A stretch of 63,692 bases of DNA from Dehalococcoidia bacterium (GCA_026421185.1 JAPKCH010000007.1:1-63692), one strand, 5' to 3'. Counted from the stretch's first letter, positions 36,863 to 46,753 are shown. The notes: generated by a model not told the origin, from the letters alone. Numbers and translations: made by a program.

Positions 36863-37930
36863 TTGACGATCATGTCTACTGGCTTAATAGATAGGTACAG
36901 AGAATTCTTACCTGTCACGTATGCCACCCCGACGGTCTCTTTGGGAGAAGGAAGCACCCCGCTCGTTCGATCTCAAAGTATCGGCGATTCACTCGGTTGT
37001 AAGAACCTGTATTTCAAGCTCGAAGGTTGTAACCCGACCGGTTCATTTAAAGACCGCGGCATGGTGATGGCGATCGCTAAGGCGCTCGAAGCCGGTAAGA
37101 AGCGCATCATTTGTGCGTCTACTGGTAATACCAGTGCAGCAGCTGCTGCTTACGGCGCTCGGTATGGGATGGAAACTATAGTTCTCATTCCTGCTGGAGA
37201 GATCGCTCTCGGTAAAATTGCGCAAGCCATGGCGTATGGCGCACGAATTCTCGCTATAAATGGTAGTTTCGATGATGCATTGAACACTGTTCGAGAGATC
37301 GTTGAAATAATGGACATTGAATTGGTGAACTCGGTGAACCCATATCGAATCGAAGGTCAGAAGACCGGCGCATTCGAGATTGTCGATGAACTAGGCGAAG
37401 CCCCAGACATGCTTTGCATCCCAGTAGGAAACGCTGGAAATATTACGGCTTACTGGAAGGGCTTCAACGAATATCAGTCGCTCGGTCGATGTGAGACTAC
37501 GCCGAAGATGATGGGGTTCCAGGCAGCAGGTGCCGCACCTATCGTTCGGGGTGAACGTGTGATGAAGCCTGAAACTATTGCAACGGCTATCAGAATCGGT
37601 AATCCAGCGAGCTGGGCGAAGGCCGAAGCTGCCCGAGACGAATCTGAAGGCATGATCGATATGGTCGACGACACCGAGATTGTCGAGGCTTATCTACGTT
37701 TGGCGCGAGAAGAGGGTATTTTCTGCGAGCCAGCCTCTTCCGCTTCTGTAGCTGGGTTGATTAAGCTACCCGAATTAGGTGTAGACCTGACCGGCAAGAC
37801 GGTTGTTTGCATATTAACTGGTAATGGACTGAAAGATCCGGGTACGGCTGAGACGCGAGCTCTCGTTGAGCTTGAGTATGTCGAGCCCGACATAGATTCA
37901 GTAATGAAACGCTTGAACAGCGGTAAGTAA
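36863..37930 (+). CDS. thrC: Threonine synthase
   Basis: 355 aa from TTG 36863 (AGGAG 11 nt upstream); ATG 36872 is the alternative. PLP enzyme that converts O-phosphohomoserine to threonine. Motifs: LGEGSTPLVRS, KLEGCNPTGSFKDRGM with the PLP lysine near 60, ASTGNTSAAAAAYGARYG, IPVGNAGNITAYWKGF near 190, EPASSASVAGL near 292. The order hom-thrC is usual. A short hairpin (GGTTGGGT/ACCCAGCC) sits in the 53-bp gap. Confidence 0.95.
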   Translation: MTIMSTGLIDRYREFLPVTYATPTVSLGEGSTPLVRSQSIGDSLGCKNLYFKLEGCNPTGSFKDRGMVMAIAKALEAGKKRIICASTGNTSAAAAAYGARYGMETIVLIPAGEIALGKIAQAMAYGARILAINGSFDDALNTVREIVEIMDIELVNSVNPYRIEGQKTGAFEIVDELGEAPDMLCIPVGNAGNITAYWKGFNEYQSLGRCETTPKMMGFQAAGAAPIVRGERVMKPETIATAIRIGNPASWAKAEAARDESEGMIDMVDDTEIVEAYLRLAREEGIFCEPASSASVAGLIKLPELGVDLTGKTVVCILTGNGLKDPGTAETRALVELEYVEPDIDSVMKRLNSGK

Positions 37931-37988
37931 TAGACAACCGACTTAATTCAAGTATTCAGAACGATTTGCTAAAGGAATAGCCGCAAAA

Positions 37989-39008
37989 TTGACTTGTTGT
38001 AGCATTGGGATTGAGCAGGGGACTTTTGAAAGTCTCGTAGATCACTGGCAGCATCTAATCGAAGGATGCCCCGAATCGACGTTCTTCGATTCACAAACAT
38101 GGCAGCAGAGCTGGTGGGCCGAATTTGGTGAAGGTTCTGAACTCAAACTCCTGACAGTTCGCACCGGTTCTGGCGATGTGATCATGATCGCACCTCTAAT
38201 GGTCGATGGCTCAGAAGTTAGTTTCCTTGGAAGTACCGATTTAGTCGACTATCACGATTTTATCACTCAAGATCGACTGATACCGCTGTGTATCCAAGCT
38301 GTGGTTTCGGCTATCAGCGAGATGCCTGAAATCGACAAAATTCTGTTGCAGTCACTGCCGGGCAACTCGCCAACGATTACGCAGTTCCGTGAAGCAGCAG
38401 AACAGGCTGGCTGGAATGTTGAGCTTGAGCAAGAAGACGTTGCTCCACGTATCGAGCTGCCAGCTACTTGGGATGAGTACGTATCGAGCCTTCGTAAGAA
38501 GGATCGTCATGAACTGCGCCGTAAACTCAGAAGGCTTGAAGCCGCTGGTGAAGTGAAGCAAGTAGAGCTCAGCAGTCCAGAAGATATTGAAGCTGCGATG
38601 GGTGACTTCATGCGATTACATCGTATGAGTACACCTGACAAAAACGAGTTCATGAACGCTCAACGTGAACAGTTCTTTTGCAAAGTCGCTGTGGCTCTTG
38701 CACGAGATAATTCAACCCGATTAGTCTTCCTCGAAATCGACGGCATACGAGAAGCAACATCATTGTCATTTGTTTCTGGCAACGTGCGCTACTTGTACAA
38801 CAGCGGGTACAACCCCGCCCATTCGAAGTTATCGGTTGGGTTGCTAAATCATGCATTAGCGATTAAATCTTCGATTGAATCAGGACACAGAGTCTTCGAC
38901 TTTATGCGCGGAAACGAATCATATAAATACCATCTTGGGGGAATCGACCGTCAGGTCTTCGCTCTAACAGCTACTCGCCTTACCTCGGGCAAGTCAAAGG
39001 TAAAGTAG
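37989..39008 (+). CDS. GNAT/FemAB-like acyltransferase
   Basis: 339 aa from TTG 37989, with AGGA 13 nt upstream. Built of two GNAT-like halves: TFFDSQTWQQSWWAEFGEG at the start, then SSLRKKDRHELRRKLRRLEAAG near 168 and YLYNSGYNPAHSKLSVGLLN near 272, ending FMRGNESYKYHLGG. This is the CelD/BioF2-like (GNAT_6) pattern, also found in peptidoglycan-bridge FemX proteins; it often sits in polysaccharide gene groups. The glycosyltransferase gene starts 11 bp later. Confidence 0.72.
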   Translation: MTCCSIGIEQGTFESLVDHWQHLIEGCPESTFFDSQTWQQSWWAEFGEGSELKLLTVRTGSGDVIMIAPLMVDGSEVSFLGSTDLVDYHDFITQDRLIPLCIQAVVSAISEMPEIDKILLQSLPGNSPTITQFREAAEQAGWNVELEQEDVAPRIELPATWDEYVSSLRKKDRHELRRKLRRLEAAGEVKQVELSSPEDIEAAMGDFMRLHRMSTPDKNEFMNAQREQFFCKVAVALARDNSTRLVFLEIDGIREATSLSFVSGNVRYLYNSGYNPAHSKLSVGLLNHALAIKSSIESGHRVFDFMRGNESYKYHLGGIDRQVFALTATRLTSGKSKVK

Positions 39009-39019
39009 CTCTTTCGATC

Positions 39020-40246
39020 ATGCATTTAGCAATAATTACAGTTCACGGATGTCCTGTGCGCCAAGCTGGCAGCAAGGACTCTGGTGGCATGAACATCTAC
39101 ATCCTCGAGATGGCGAAACGACTCGCCGCTCGTGGTGTTCAGGTCGACGTATTTACTCGTCATCACGATCCGCTTGATCCGCAGATAATCATGCTTGCCC
39201 CTGGAGCACGGCTTATCCATTTGCCAGCAGGGGCTCCCTCTGTAAAGAAAATCGATGTGTACGATCTTCTGCCGCAATTCGCCTCACAGATGCGAAGGTT
39301 CTGCGTCGAGAATCGACTGCGATACGACATCGTCAGCAGTCACTACTGGCTTTCGGGTCTTATAGGTATGCGTTTGGCTTCTGAATGGGGTGTACCGCAC
39401 ACTACAAGTTTCCACACGCTGGCTGAGATGAAGCGCCGTGGTCGTCCTGAAGAAACTGAAGTAGCAGAACGCGATTCATCTGAAACTGAAATTGCTCGCT
39501 CAGCAGAATCCGTAGTGGTTTGGACCGAGCACGAAAAAGAAGCAATCGTCGACTATTGCGATATCGATCCTGGCAAAGTAACTGTCATTCCGCCGGGAGT
39601 CGATCTTACCCGCTTCCGACCTATGTCGCAGAAGCAATCGCGCGAATATTTGGGTTACGACGATCAGAAAAATATCCTATTCGTAGGTCGCTTAGAACCG
39701 CTCAAAGGAATCGATAACCTTTTCCGTGCAGTCGCCAGTCTTGAAAATTCAGGGTCAATTATGCTCAGCGTTGTTGGTGGTGATGCAAACTCCGAAGAGA
39801 AAGAACGATTAAAGGTAATTGCCAAGCGAATGAAACTTACCGATTCAATACGCTTCATCGGATCAGTTAGCCAGGACGAGTTACCGATTCACTACAACGC
39901 CGCCGATGTATGTGTATTGCCATCTCACTACGAAAGTTTTGGACTGGCTGCACTAGAGGCCGCCGCTTGTGGTCGGCCTGTGGTCGCATCAGAAGTGGGT
40001 GGGTTGCCGGCAATCGTTCTGAACGGTTCAACAGGCTTTCTTGTTCCGCCTAAGCAGAGCGCTGGAATGGCCGAACGACTTTGTGAGCTACTGGACGATG
40101 ACATACTGCGGTCTCGAATGGGAACGGCAGCTCGTACTCACGCTGAAACACTGGGCTGGGAACGTTCAGCTGATTCGCTTATCGCTTGTTATCGTGACCT
40201 GTTGCCTGAAGTGGCGGCAACCACAGTACCTGCAGCCGGCGGATAA
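39020..40246 (+). CDS. GT4 glycosyltransferase, MshA/sucrose-synthase-like
   Basis: 408 aa. N-terminal VHGCPVRQAGSKDSGGMNIY, VDVFTRHHDP, SSHYWLSGLIGMRLA and HTTSFHTLAE match the N-domain of MshA-type retaining transferases, which use UDP-GlcNAc. C-terminal domain: VIPPGVDLTRFRP, ILFVGRLEPLKGIDNL and the EX7E donor site in HYESFGLAALEAAACGRPVV near 310. MshA starts mycothiol synthesis with inositol-3-phosphate; related enzymes make sucrose phosphate or glycans, so I do not assign a symbol. Follows the FemAB-like gene closely. Confidence 0.82.
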   Translation: MHLAIITVHGCPVRQAGSKDSGGMNIYILEMAKRLAARGVQVDVFTRHHDPLDPQIIMLAPGARLIHLPAGAPSVKKIDVYDLLPQFASQMRRFCVENRLRYDIVSSHYWLSGLIGMRLASEWGVPHTTSFHTLAEMKRRGRPEETEVAERDSSETEIARSAESVVVWTEHEKEAIVDYCDIDPGKVTVIPPGVDLTRFRPMSQKQSREYLGYDDQKNILFVGRLEPLKGIDNLFRAVASLENSGSIMLSVVGGDANSEEKERLKVIAKRMKLTDSIRFIGSVSQDELPIHYNAADVCVLPSHYESFGLAALEAAACGRPVVASEVGGLPAIVLNGSTGFLVPPKQSAGMAERLCELLDDDILRSRMGTAARTHAETLGWERSADSLIACYRDLLPEVAATTVPAAGG

Positions 40247-40255
40247 TCGATTCCG

Positions 40256-41173
40256 CTAGAGCGGTCGTTCCCACCAGTTGACTTGGCTGTTCTCGACGAA
40301 CCCAATGGACGAATACACTCGAATAGCCGGTGCGTTTTCGGAGTCGACATCAAGTTCCATGCTGGAGACGTTTTGCTTCAACAAATGGTTGTAGCCAGCT
40401 TCAGCGATAGCTCTGCCTAGCCCTTTTTTGCGGGCTGATGGAAGTACTCCCGTCATGCCTATTCGCCCAACGGAACTTCCGTCTCGGTCGTGAATTTGTG
40501 TCCAGCAGTAGGCGACTAACTGCTCATATGAATCGTGGATCATAACGATGTCATCCACACTCGCTCCCGGCGAGAGTAAGTGTGCTTGGATCTCTTCTTC
40601 AGTGTTAGCCGAGTATCCGAAGTGTTCATTGAACACAGTGTTTTGCAAATAGGTAACTTCGGGAACTTCGTCCAGACCCAGCATTGTTCTGAGCGAAAAT
40701 CCGTTTGGTATTACAGCATCCATCGGCTTCAATTCCGATACAAGTTTGAGTTTCAAATACTTACGTACCTTCGTCCATCCCAATTGTTCGACGAGCTGTT
40801 CAAGTTCTACCTCGTTGTCGCGAGTTGTGAGGTGAGCAATTGGTGCTTCTGCTTTCGCACGATTCGTTGCCCAGTCTATTAGCCTTTTCCGAATATCCAA
40901 TCCGAAGATATTGCTGCCTATTCCAATAATGGAACGGCCGATGTTTGCTTCCGGTTCAACAATTGCGTAGCCGATTAGTTCATCGTTTTCCTTGAGCACT
41001 GCGATGTTTTGCTTTGGATTAACACGCGATGATTCAAGTTGAGAACGAAGTTCTTCGACGTTGTCTGCCCAATCATGATGACCGTGACGGCCGACATCGT
41101 TCAGCAGTTGCTGCAATGCGTCAAGATCGGACCACTTGAAATTTCGTATCTGTAGACGGGCTTGGATGGACAA
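40256..41173 (-). CDS. Double GNAT acetyltransferase, mycothiol-synthase-like
   Basis: 305 aa with two GNAT halves. The second is well kept: GRIGMTGVLPSARKKGLGRA near 240 with the acetyl-CoA loop (RKKGLG), then SSMELDVDSENAPAIRVYSSIGFVE. This arrangement and the LDVDSxNxxAxxVYxxxGF end resemble MshD, which acetylates cysteinyl-glucosaminyl-inositol. The first half is more divergent. Convergent with the MshA-like gene (9 bp between stops). Substrate unproven. Confidence 0.75.
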   Translation of the reverse strand: MSIQARLQIRNFKWSDLDALQQLLNDVGRHGHHDWADNVEELRSQLESSRVNPKQNIAVLKENDELIGYAIVEPEANIGRSIIGIGSNIFGLDIRKRLIDWATNRAKAEAPIAHLTTRDNEVELEQLVEQLGWTKVRKYLKLKLVSELKPMDAVIPNGFSLRTMLGLDEVPEVTYLQNTVFNEHFGYSANTEEEIQAHLLSPGASVDDIVMIHDSYEQLVAYCWTQIHDRDGSSVGRIGMTGVLPSARKKGLGRAIAEAGYNHLLKQNVSSMELDVDSENAPAIRVYSSIGFVENSQVNWWERPL

Positions 41174-41298
41174 TGTTTTTCGTCAATTAGCTATTAGATA
41201 ACCGGTGAAGTGTATTCCTATGACTCGCCTGGAGGTTTCAGATCGACCGTGAAATCACCAATAGTTAGTTTTGATTATCGTGATCTAAGTTGAAGTCA

Positions 41299-41328
41299 TT
41301 GCTTCTCGATGGCTGCAAGACTTATAAT
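41299..41328 (+). promoter_or_regulatory. Promoter of the ilv-leu operon
   Basis: TTGCTT (41299-41304), 18-nt spacer, TATAAT (41323-41328), placing the RNA start about 41335, just before the T-box stem I. Confidence 0.6.
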
Positions 41329-41334
41329 TATCTC

Positions 41335-41591
41335 TAATGAAACGCTGTGAACGGGAATAGTACCGGACGCAGTACGCAAGAGAGAGCCGGTGTTGGTGTG
41401 AATCCGGTGCGTACTAATTCGAGAACTCGCCTTTGAGCGGATGATCTAAACTCTGTAATTACAGACTAGGATCAAACGGGTTTGGCCACGTTACGGTTCC
41501 TTGAGTGGTCAGGTATTCGAACGCTTGGCAATCGAAGGTGGTACCGCGGGATGTAAGTCTCGTCCTTTGTGAAGGGACGAGATTTTTTTTT
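41335..41591 (+). ncRNA. T-box riboswitch, leucine type (specifier CTC)
   Basis: Fills the 529-bp gap before ilvB. Stem I base CGCT (41343) pairs with AGCG (41436). Inside are GAACGGGAATAGTA, AGAGAGCCGG and GGTGTGAATCCGG, the usual stem I elements. The specifier loop reads GAACTCGCC, so the codon is CTC, Leu (41426-41428). The T-box itself, AGGTGGTACCGCGG, is at 41536-41549 and can bind the tRNA acceptor end. Uncharged tRNA-Leu would prevent the terminator and allow transcription of the operon. 41174-41300 shows nothing else. Confidence 0.95.
41559..41591 (+). terminator. T-box-controlled terminator before ilvB
   Basis: CTCGTCC (41559-41565) pairs with GGACGAG (41575-41581), followed after one A by nine T residues. 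It competes with the antiterminator formed by the T-box sequence. Confidence 0.92.
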
Positions 41592-41702
41592 GCCCATCGT
41601 AAGTTTGCAGTGCGAGTGCGTTTGAAAGTTCGGAAAATAGTTACTAATAGTTGGTAGAAGGGAATTGCCGAGTAACTTCGGCAATCGAGCCAGGAAACCG
41701 TC

Positions 41703-43385
41703 ATGTCAAAGTACCTCAGTGGTAGTCAAATAGTCTGCGAAGCGCTCCTCAATGAGGGCGTCAACGTGGTCTTTGGCATTCCCGGTGGCGCTATTCTTCC
41801 GCTCTACGGCGTACTTTCGCAGTACCCCGATCTGCGCCACATTCTTTCTCGCCATGAGCAGGGCGCTGCTCACTCGGCAGATGGATACGCACGTTCAACC
41901 GGCAAGGTCGGTGTGGCGTTCGCAACATCGGGCCCCGGTGCAACGAACCTTGTAACCGGATTAGCAACAGCCATGATGGATTCAGTTCCAATGGTTGCTA
42001 TCACCGGTCAAGTTGGCCGCTCTGCAATCGGAACCGACGCTTTCCAAGAGACTGACATCACCGGTGCAACACTGCCAGTGACTAAGCACAACTACCTCGT
42101 AATGCGAGCCGAAGATCTCGGTGCAACGATTCACGAGGCGTTCCATATCGCACGTACTGGTCGCCCCGGTCCAGTATTGATAGACATTCCAAAAGATGTC
42201 TTCACCGAGATGGGCGACTATGATTCTAGTGCGCATATCGACCTACCCGGATACAATCCGCCCGGCAAGGCTGAAGAGTCGCAAGTAGAAGCTGCGGCAG
42301 CATTGATAAATGAATCCGAACGCCCTGTAATTCTCGCTGGCCACGGTGTTGTTCTCTCACGATCATGGGATGAGCTGAAGCAACTGGCTGAGAAGGCACA
42401 GATCCCTGTAGTTACGACGTTGCTAGGAATTTCATCGTTCCCAGAAGACCACGTGCTCAGTACTGGCTTCCCCGGGATGCACGGCATGGCATACGCATCG
42501 CTTGCGGTTGATCAGGCCGACCTGATTATCAACTTTGGCAGTCGCTTCGACGATCGTATTGTTGGTGACGCCAAGCGATTCTCAACTGGGTCTAAGAAGA
42601 TCCACGTCGATATCGATCCAGCGGAAATCAATAAGAGCATCCAAGTTGAAGCTCCTGTTATAGGCAATATCAAAGACGTGTTCGCTCAGTTGCTTCCAAA
42701 AGTGAAGCCAAACACCCACGTTGATTGGTTGCAGCACATCGAGCATCTCAAAGCTGAACACCCTTCACTGCGAATTCCTGAGTCCGACCGATTGATGGGG
42801 CAGCACGTTGTGAAAGCTTTGTCTGATGTCACTAAGGGTGATGCAATCATCACTACTGGCGTTGGTCAGCACCAAATGTGGGCTGCACAGCATTACCAGT
42901 TCACGAACGCCAATTCATGGCTTTCTTCGGGTGGTGCTGGGACGATGGGATACGAAGTTCCATCGGCTATCGGTGCGCAGGTTGGTAACCCAGACAAGTT
43001 AGTTTGGTCGATCTGTGGAGACGGTGGTTTTCAGATGACTCTCATGGAGTTGGCAACAGCTGTTGAGAACAACTTGCCAGTGAAGTACGCAATTTTGAAT
43101 AACAACCACTTGGGAATGATTACCCAGTGGCAAGGATTATTCTACGACGGTGACTATCAGGCTGAAACGTATACGGCTAACCCTGATTTCGTGAAGCTTG
43201 CGGATGCCTACGGGATGAAGGGTATTCGTGTAACGAGCCAGGATGAACTTGAATCGGCTATTGCTGAAGCAAACGCCCATGATGGTCCAGTAATCGTCGA
43301 TTTCGTTATCGAAAAGGTGGACGACCTCTACCCAATGATTCCTGCTGGCCAAAGCGTTAAAGAACTGATCGAGGACCCGAACTAA
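41703..43385 (+). CDS. ilvB: Acetolactate synthase large subunit
   Basis: 560 aa from ATG 41703, with AGGAAA upstream. ThDP/FAD enzyme joining two pyruvates (or pyruvate and 2-oxobutyrate). Motifs: FGIPGGAILPLY, SRHEQGAAHSADGYAR with the catalytic Glu near 51, TSGPGATNLVTGLA, FGSRFDDRIVG near 275 and the ThDP site GDGGFQMTLMELATAVENN near 440. First gene of the T-box operon; the ilvN start overlaps its stop by one base. Confidence 0.97.
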   Translation: MSKYLSGSQIVCEALLNEGVNVVFGIPGGAILPLYGVLSQYPDLRHILSRHEQGAAHSADGYARSTGKVGVAFATSGPGATNLVTGLATAMMDSVPMVAITGQVGRSAIGTDAFQETDITGATLPVTKHNYLVMRAEDLGATIHEAFHIARTGRPGPVLIDIPKDVFTEMGDYDSSAHIDLPGYNPPGKAEESQVEAAAALINESERPVILAGHGVVLSRSWDELKQLAEKAQIPVVTTLLGISSFPEDHVLSTGFPGMHGMAYASLAVDQADLIINFGSRFDDRIVGDAKRFSTGSKKIHVDIDPAEINKSIQVEAPVIGNIKDVFAQLLPKVKPNTHVDWLQHIEHLKAEHPSLRIPESDRLMGQHVVKALSDVTKGDAIITTGVGQHQMWAAQHYQFTNANSWLSSGGAGTMGYEVPSAIGAQVGNPDKLVWSICGDGGFQMTLMELATAVENNLPVKYAILNNNHLGMITQWQGLFYDGDYQAETYTANPDFVKLADAYGMKGIRVTSQDELESAIAEANAHDGPVIVDFVIEKVDDLYPMIPAGQSVKELIEDPN

Positions 43386-43975
43386 TGGCACCAGTCAACG
43401 GAACGTTTCAACGAACAATATCCGCACTGGTTCAAGATAAACCAGGTGTACTCGCTCGCATATCTGGTCTTTTTCGACGACGTGGGTTCAACATTGCCAG
43501 TTTGGCCGTTGGGCGATCAGAACGAGTAGGAATGTCTCGAATGACGTTCGTCGTTGAGGGCCCTGATGCGGTAGTTCGACACGTGGCTGCACAGCTCGAT
43601 CGATTGATCGATGTTGTGGAAGTTTACGATATAACTGAACAAAACATCGTCTGGCGCGAATTGGCGTTGATCAAGATTGCTGCTCCTGCTGCTTCCCGAA
43701 GCGAGGTGCTGGAGCTTGCTAACGTCTACCGCGCAAACGTAATCGACATTGGAGTCGAAAGCTTGACTCTGGAAATCTCTGGCGGACGACAGAAGATAGA
43801 CTCATTGATCGAACTGCTTAAGAAGTTTGGGTTACTGGAAGTGATCCGAACAGGCAGGGTTGCAACTCTAAGAGGAACGCTTGTCGAGGGTGAAGACGAT
43901 GGTCTTTACCAAGCCGATGCAAGCAATCCAACATATGTACTTCCAATTACTACTGGTGAATCTGGAAGCGTCTAA
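43385..43975 (+). CDS. ilvN: Acetolactate synthase small regulatory subunit
   Basis: 196 aa, longer than the ~165 of many bacteria. N-terminal ACT domain: ISALVQDKPGVLARISGLFRRRGFNIASLAVG, with the valine-binding loop. The C-terminal part (SRSEVLELANVYRANVIDIG...LIELLKKFGLLEVIRTGRVA) is the ALS_ss_C domain. A 30-residue extension without known motif ends the protein. Mediates valine feedback on IlvB. Confidence 0.95.
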   Translation: MAPVNGTFQRTISALVQDKPGVLARISGLFRRRGFNIASLAVGRSERVGMSRMTFVVEGPDAVVRHVAAQLDRLIDVVEVYDITEQNIVWRELALIKIAAPAASRSEVLELANVYRANVIDIGVESLTLEISGGRQKIDSLIELLKKFGLLEVIRTGRVATLRGTLVEGEDDGLYQADASNPTYVLPITTGESGSV

Positions 43976-44049
43976 TAACGTTTCTAAAAAATGCTGCTAG
44001 GACTGCTGGCAGAAAACAAAATCACGAGCCCTAAGGCTGACAATTCGAA

Positions 44050-45048
44050 ATGGCTACTCTCACTTACGATAAAGATATTGATGATTCGATACTGCGAGAT
44101 AAGACAATCGCGGTATTGGGTTACGGATCACAGGGTCACGCCCACGCGCTGAACCTCAAGGACAGCGGCTTCAACGTAATTGTTGGCCTGTACGAAGGCA
44201 GCCGAAGCAAGAAGATTGCTGAAGAAGCTGGCTTGGAAGTTGTTTCTAATGCTGAAGCAACCAAACGTGCCGACCTGATTTCATTCTGCCTTCCTGACAC
44301 CGTTCAGAAGAAGGTTTACCAAGAAGATGTTCTACCAAATCTGGCTAAAGGTAAGACGATTCTTTTCGCCCACGGGTTCACAATTCTGTACGAACAGATC
44401 ATTGCACCTGAAGGCGTCGACGTGGTCATGATCGCTCCTAAGGCCCCTGGCCACCGAGTACGTGCTGTATTTGAGCGAGGACTTGGTGTTCCATGTCTCA
44501 TCGCTGTTCATCAGGACGTATCTGGAACTGCTCACGACCTCGCACTTGCTTACGGCAAGGGTGTCGGTGGTGGACGAGCCGGTATCTTGGAAACTACTTT
44601 CAAAGAAGAGACCGAAACCGACTTGTTCGGTGAGCAGGCTGTTCTCTGTGGTGGTGTGACTGAACTTGTGAAGACCGGATTTGAAGTTCTAGTTGAAGCT
44701 GGTTACGAGCCCGAATCTGCTTACTTCGAAGTTCTTCACGAACTGAAGCTCATTGTCGACCTGATGTACCAGGGTGGTCTCGGTCACATGCGGTACTCGA
44801 TCAGCGAAACAGCTGAGTATGGCGATTACACACGTGGACCAGTCATTATCGACTCCAACGTTAAGAAGAATATGCAAAAGGTTCTCAAGCAGATTCAGTC
44901 GGGCGAATTCGCACGAGAATGGATCGCTGAGAACGATGAAGGCCAGCACAAGTTCAAGCAGATGCGTGCTGACAACGAAATTCACGGCGTCGAAAAAGTC
45001 GGTAAAGAACTTCGCGATATGATGCCTTGGTTGGAGTCGACTACTTAA
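44050..45048 (+). CDS. ilvC: Ketol-acid reductoisomerase
   Basis: 332 aa, class I length. Isomerises and reduces acetolactate with NADPH and Mg2+. [20 protein letters not shown] near 20 is the dinucleotide loop; YEGSRSKK supplies the phosphate-binding basic and Ser residues typical of NADPH use. [12 protein letters not shown] near 192 and [21 protein letters not shown] near 218 carry the metal ligands. Third gene of the operon. Confidence 0.97.
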   Translation: MATLTYDKDIDDSILRDKTIAVLGYGSQGHAHALNLKDSGFNVIVGLYEGSRSKKIAEEAGLEVVSNAEATKRADLISFCLPDTVQKKVYQEDVLPNLAKGKTILFAHGFTILYEQIIAPEGVDVVMIAPKAPGHRVRAVFERGLGVPCLIAVHQDVSGTAHDLALAYGKGVGGGRAGILETTFKEETETDLFGEQAVLCGGVTELVKTGFEVLVEAGYEPESAYFEVLHELKLIVDLMYQGGLGHMRYSISETAEYGDYTRGPVIIDSNVKKNMQKVLKQIQSGEFAREWIAENDEGQHKFKQMRADNEIHGVEKVGKELRDMMPWLESTT

Positions 45049-45071
45049 TTTGTAGTCACTCTTTTTGAAGA

Positions 45072-45104
45072 GAACACCGACTCGATTTAGTTGAGTCGGT
45101 GTTC
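45072..45104 (+). other. 12-bp hairpin between ilvC and leuA
   Basis: GAACACCGACTC (45072-45083) pairs perfectly with GAGTCGGTGTTC (45093-45104), loop GATTTAGTT. It is followed by AAACCC, not a T-run, so it is more likely an mRNA stability or processing element than a terminator. Confidence 0.55.
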
Positions 45105-45156
45105 AAACCCGACGGGTGTTACCTGTCAAGATTGGTCAAGCGCTGGAGGTATTCAC

Positions 45157-46725
45157 ATGGCGCAGCAAAGCGGTATTGAAGACAAAGTAATAATTTTTGA
45201 CACGACTCTACGTGACGGCGAACAGTCTGCTGGCGCGGGTCTAACAGTCGAGGAAAAACTTCGTATCGCTCATCAGCTAAACAAGCTAGGCGTCGACGTG
45301 ATCGAGGCAGGCTTTGCTGGTAGTTCACCCGGTGACTTTGAGGCAGTACGCCGCATCGCCAACGAGGTTAAGGGACCTGTGATTACTTCACTTGCGCGTG
45401 CCGTCAAAGCTGACATCGATGCGGCAGGTAAGGCTTTGGACGGCGTTGAGAACGCACGTATTCATACGTTTATCTCGGCGTCCGACATCCACCTGATGCA
45501 CCAGATGCGAAAAGACCGTGAAGCGATAATGGATATGGCTGTGAACGCAGTCGCACACGCTAAAACTTATGTCGATGACGTTGAGTTCTCGCCTATGGAC
45601 GCCTCGCGAACTGAGCCAGAATATCTCTATGCAATGGTTGAAGCCGTGATCAAGGCTGGTGCCACGACCGTCAACATTCCGGACACTGTCGGGTATTCGA
45701 CTCCCGAAGAGTTTGGTGCGTTGATCAGGGGCATCAAAGATAACGTTCCGAATATCGATCAAGCTGTGATTAGTGTTCACTGTCACAACGACCTCGGAAT
45801 GTCAGCAGCCAACTCTCTTGCCGCCCTCGAAAACGGTGCAAGACAGATTGAAGGTTGTATCAACGGTCTTGGCGAGCGTGCAGGAAATGCCGCTCTCGAA
45901 GAAGTGATCATGGCGATCGAAACTCGCCCCGATCACTACAAAGTTAACACCAACATCAACACTGCTGAAATTGGCAACTCCAGCCGAATGGTGAGCTCAA
46001 TTTTTGGAATCCCTGTTCAAGCGAACAAGGCAATCGTTGGTCAGAACGCTTTCAGGCACTCGTCTGGGATTCACCAAGACGCCTACCTGAAAGAACGAAC
46101 AACCTTCGAGATTATGGAACCCGATACTGTCGGATGGCGTGGTCAGGCAATTGTGCTTGGCAAGCTGTCGGGTAGAGCAGGGCTTCGATCACGTTTGCAT
46201 GAGCTTGGTTATGATTTGTCAGATCAAGAACTTACCAGTGTGTTTGTAACGTTCAAGGATCTTGCCGACAACAAACGTGAAGTTACTGATGTTGATCTTG
46301 AAGCTCTCATGTCGGAGCAACACCGCTACATCGATACCGGCCGAACCTACAAAATAGATTCAGTCCACGTTGTGTGCGGTAATGACACCCAACCTGAAGC
46401 GAAGATCACGTTGTGTTGTCCTGATGGCGAGTCCCGAACGGTCGAGTCGAAGGGCACAGGCCCGGTTGACGCGGTCTGCAAGGCTATCGATTCAGTCGTT
46501 GATCTCGATATCGAACTCACTGAGTTCTCAGTGTCGGCGGTTACCGAAGGAATCGATTCTCTTGGCGAAGTAACTATCAGGGTTGCCAAAGACGGGTCGA
46601 TATACTCAGGTCGTGGTTCGGATTCCGATATCGTTGTGGCCTCGGCGAAGGCGTATGTAAACGCCATAAACCGATTGATCACGATTGGTGTGCAGGATCG
46701 ATCTGAAACAGCGGGTGCGGTGTAG
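45157..46725 (+). CDS. leuA: 2-isopropylmalate synthase
   Basis: 522 aa from ATG 45157, with GGAGG 7 nt upstream; the frame extends to 45091 without family sequence. Condenses acetyl-CoA with 2-oxoisovalerate. FDTTLRDGEQSAGAGLT at the start, EFSPMDASRTEPEYL near 143, VNIPDTVGYSTPEEF near 172, VHCHNDLGMSAANSLAALENGARQ (His metal ligands) near 205, then a LeuA C-terminal regulatory domain from about 390 for leucine feedback. Distinct from the CimA at 58.7 kb. Confidence 0.95.
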   Translation: MAQQSGIEDKVIIFDTTLRDGEQSAGAGLTVEEKLRIAHQLNKLGVDVIEAGFAGSSPGDFEAVRRIANEVKGPVITSLARAVKADIDAAGKALDGVENARIHTFISASDIHLMHQMRKDREAIMDMAVNAVAHAKTYVDDVEFSPMDASRTEPEYLYAMVEAVIKAGATTVNIPDTVGYSTPEEFGALIRGIKDNVPNIDQAVISVHCHNDLGMSAANSLAALENGARQIEGCINGLGERAGNAALEEVIMAIETRPDHYKVNTNINTAEIGNSSRMVSSIFGIPVQANKAIVGQNAFRHSSGIHQDAYLKERTTFEIMEPDTVGWRGQAIVLGKLSGRAGLRSRLHELGYDLSDQELTSVFVTFKDLADNKREVTDVDLEALMSEQHRYIDTGRTYKIDSVHVVCGNDTQPEAKITLCCPDGESRTVESKGTGPVDAVCKAIDSVVDLDIELTEFSVSAVTEGIDSLGEVTIRVAKDGSIYSGRGSDSDIVVASAKAYVNAINRLITIGVQDRSETAGAV

Positions 46726-46753
46726 TTCGCTACTCATAAAGTGAAACATAAGG

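Noticed and set aside
45072-45104. Classifying the ilvC-leuA hairpin as a rho-independent terminator
   Set aside because: No T-run on either strand after the stem, and the operon clearly continues with leuA.
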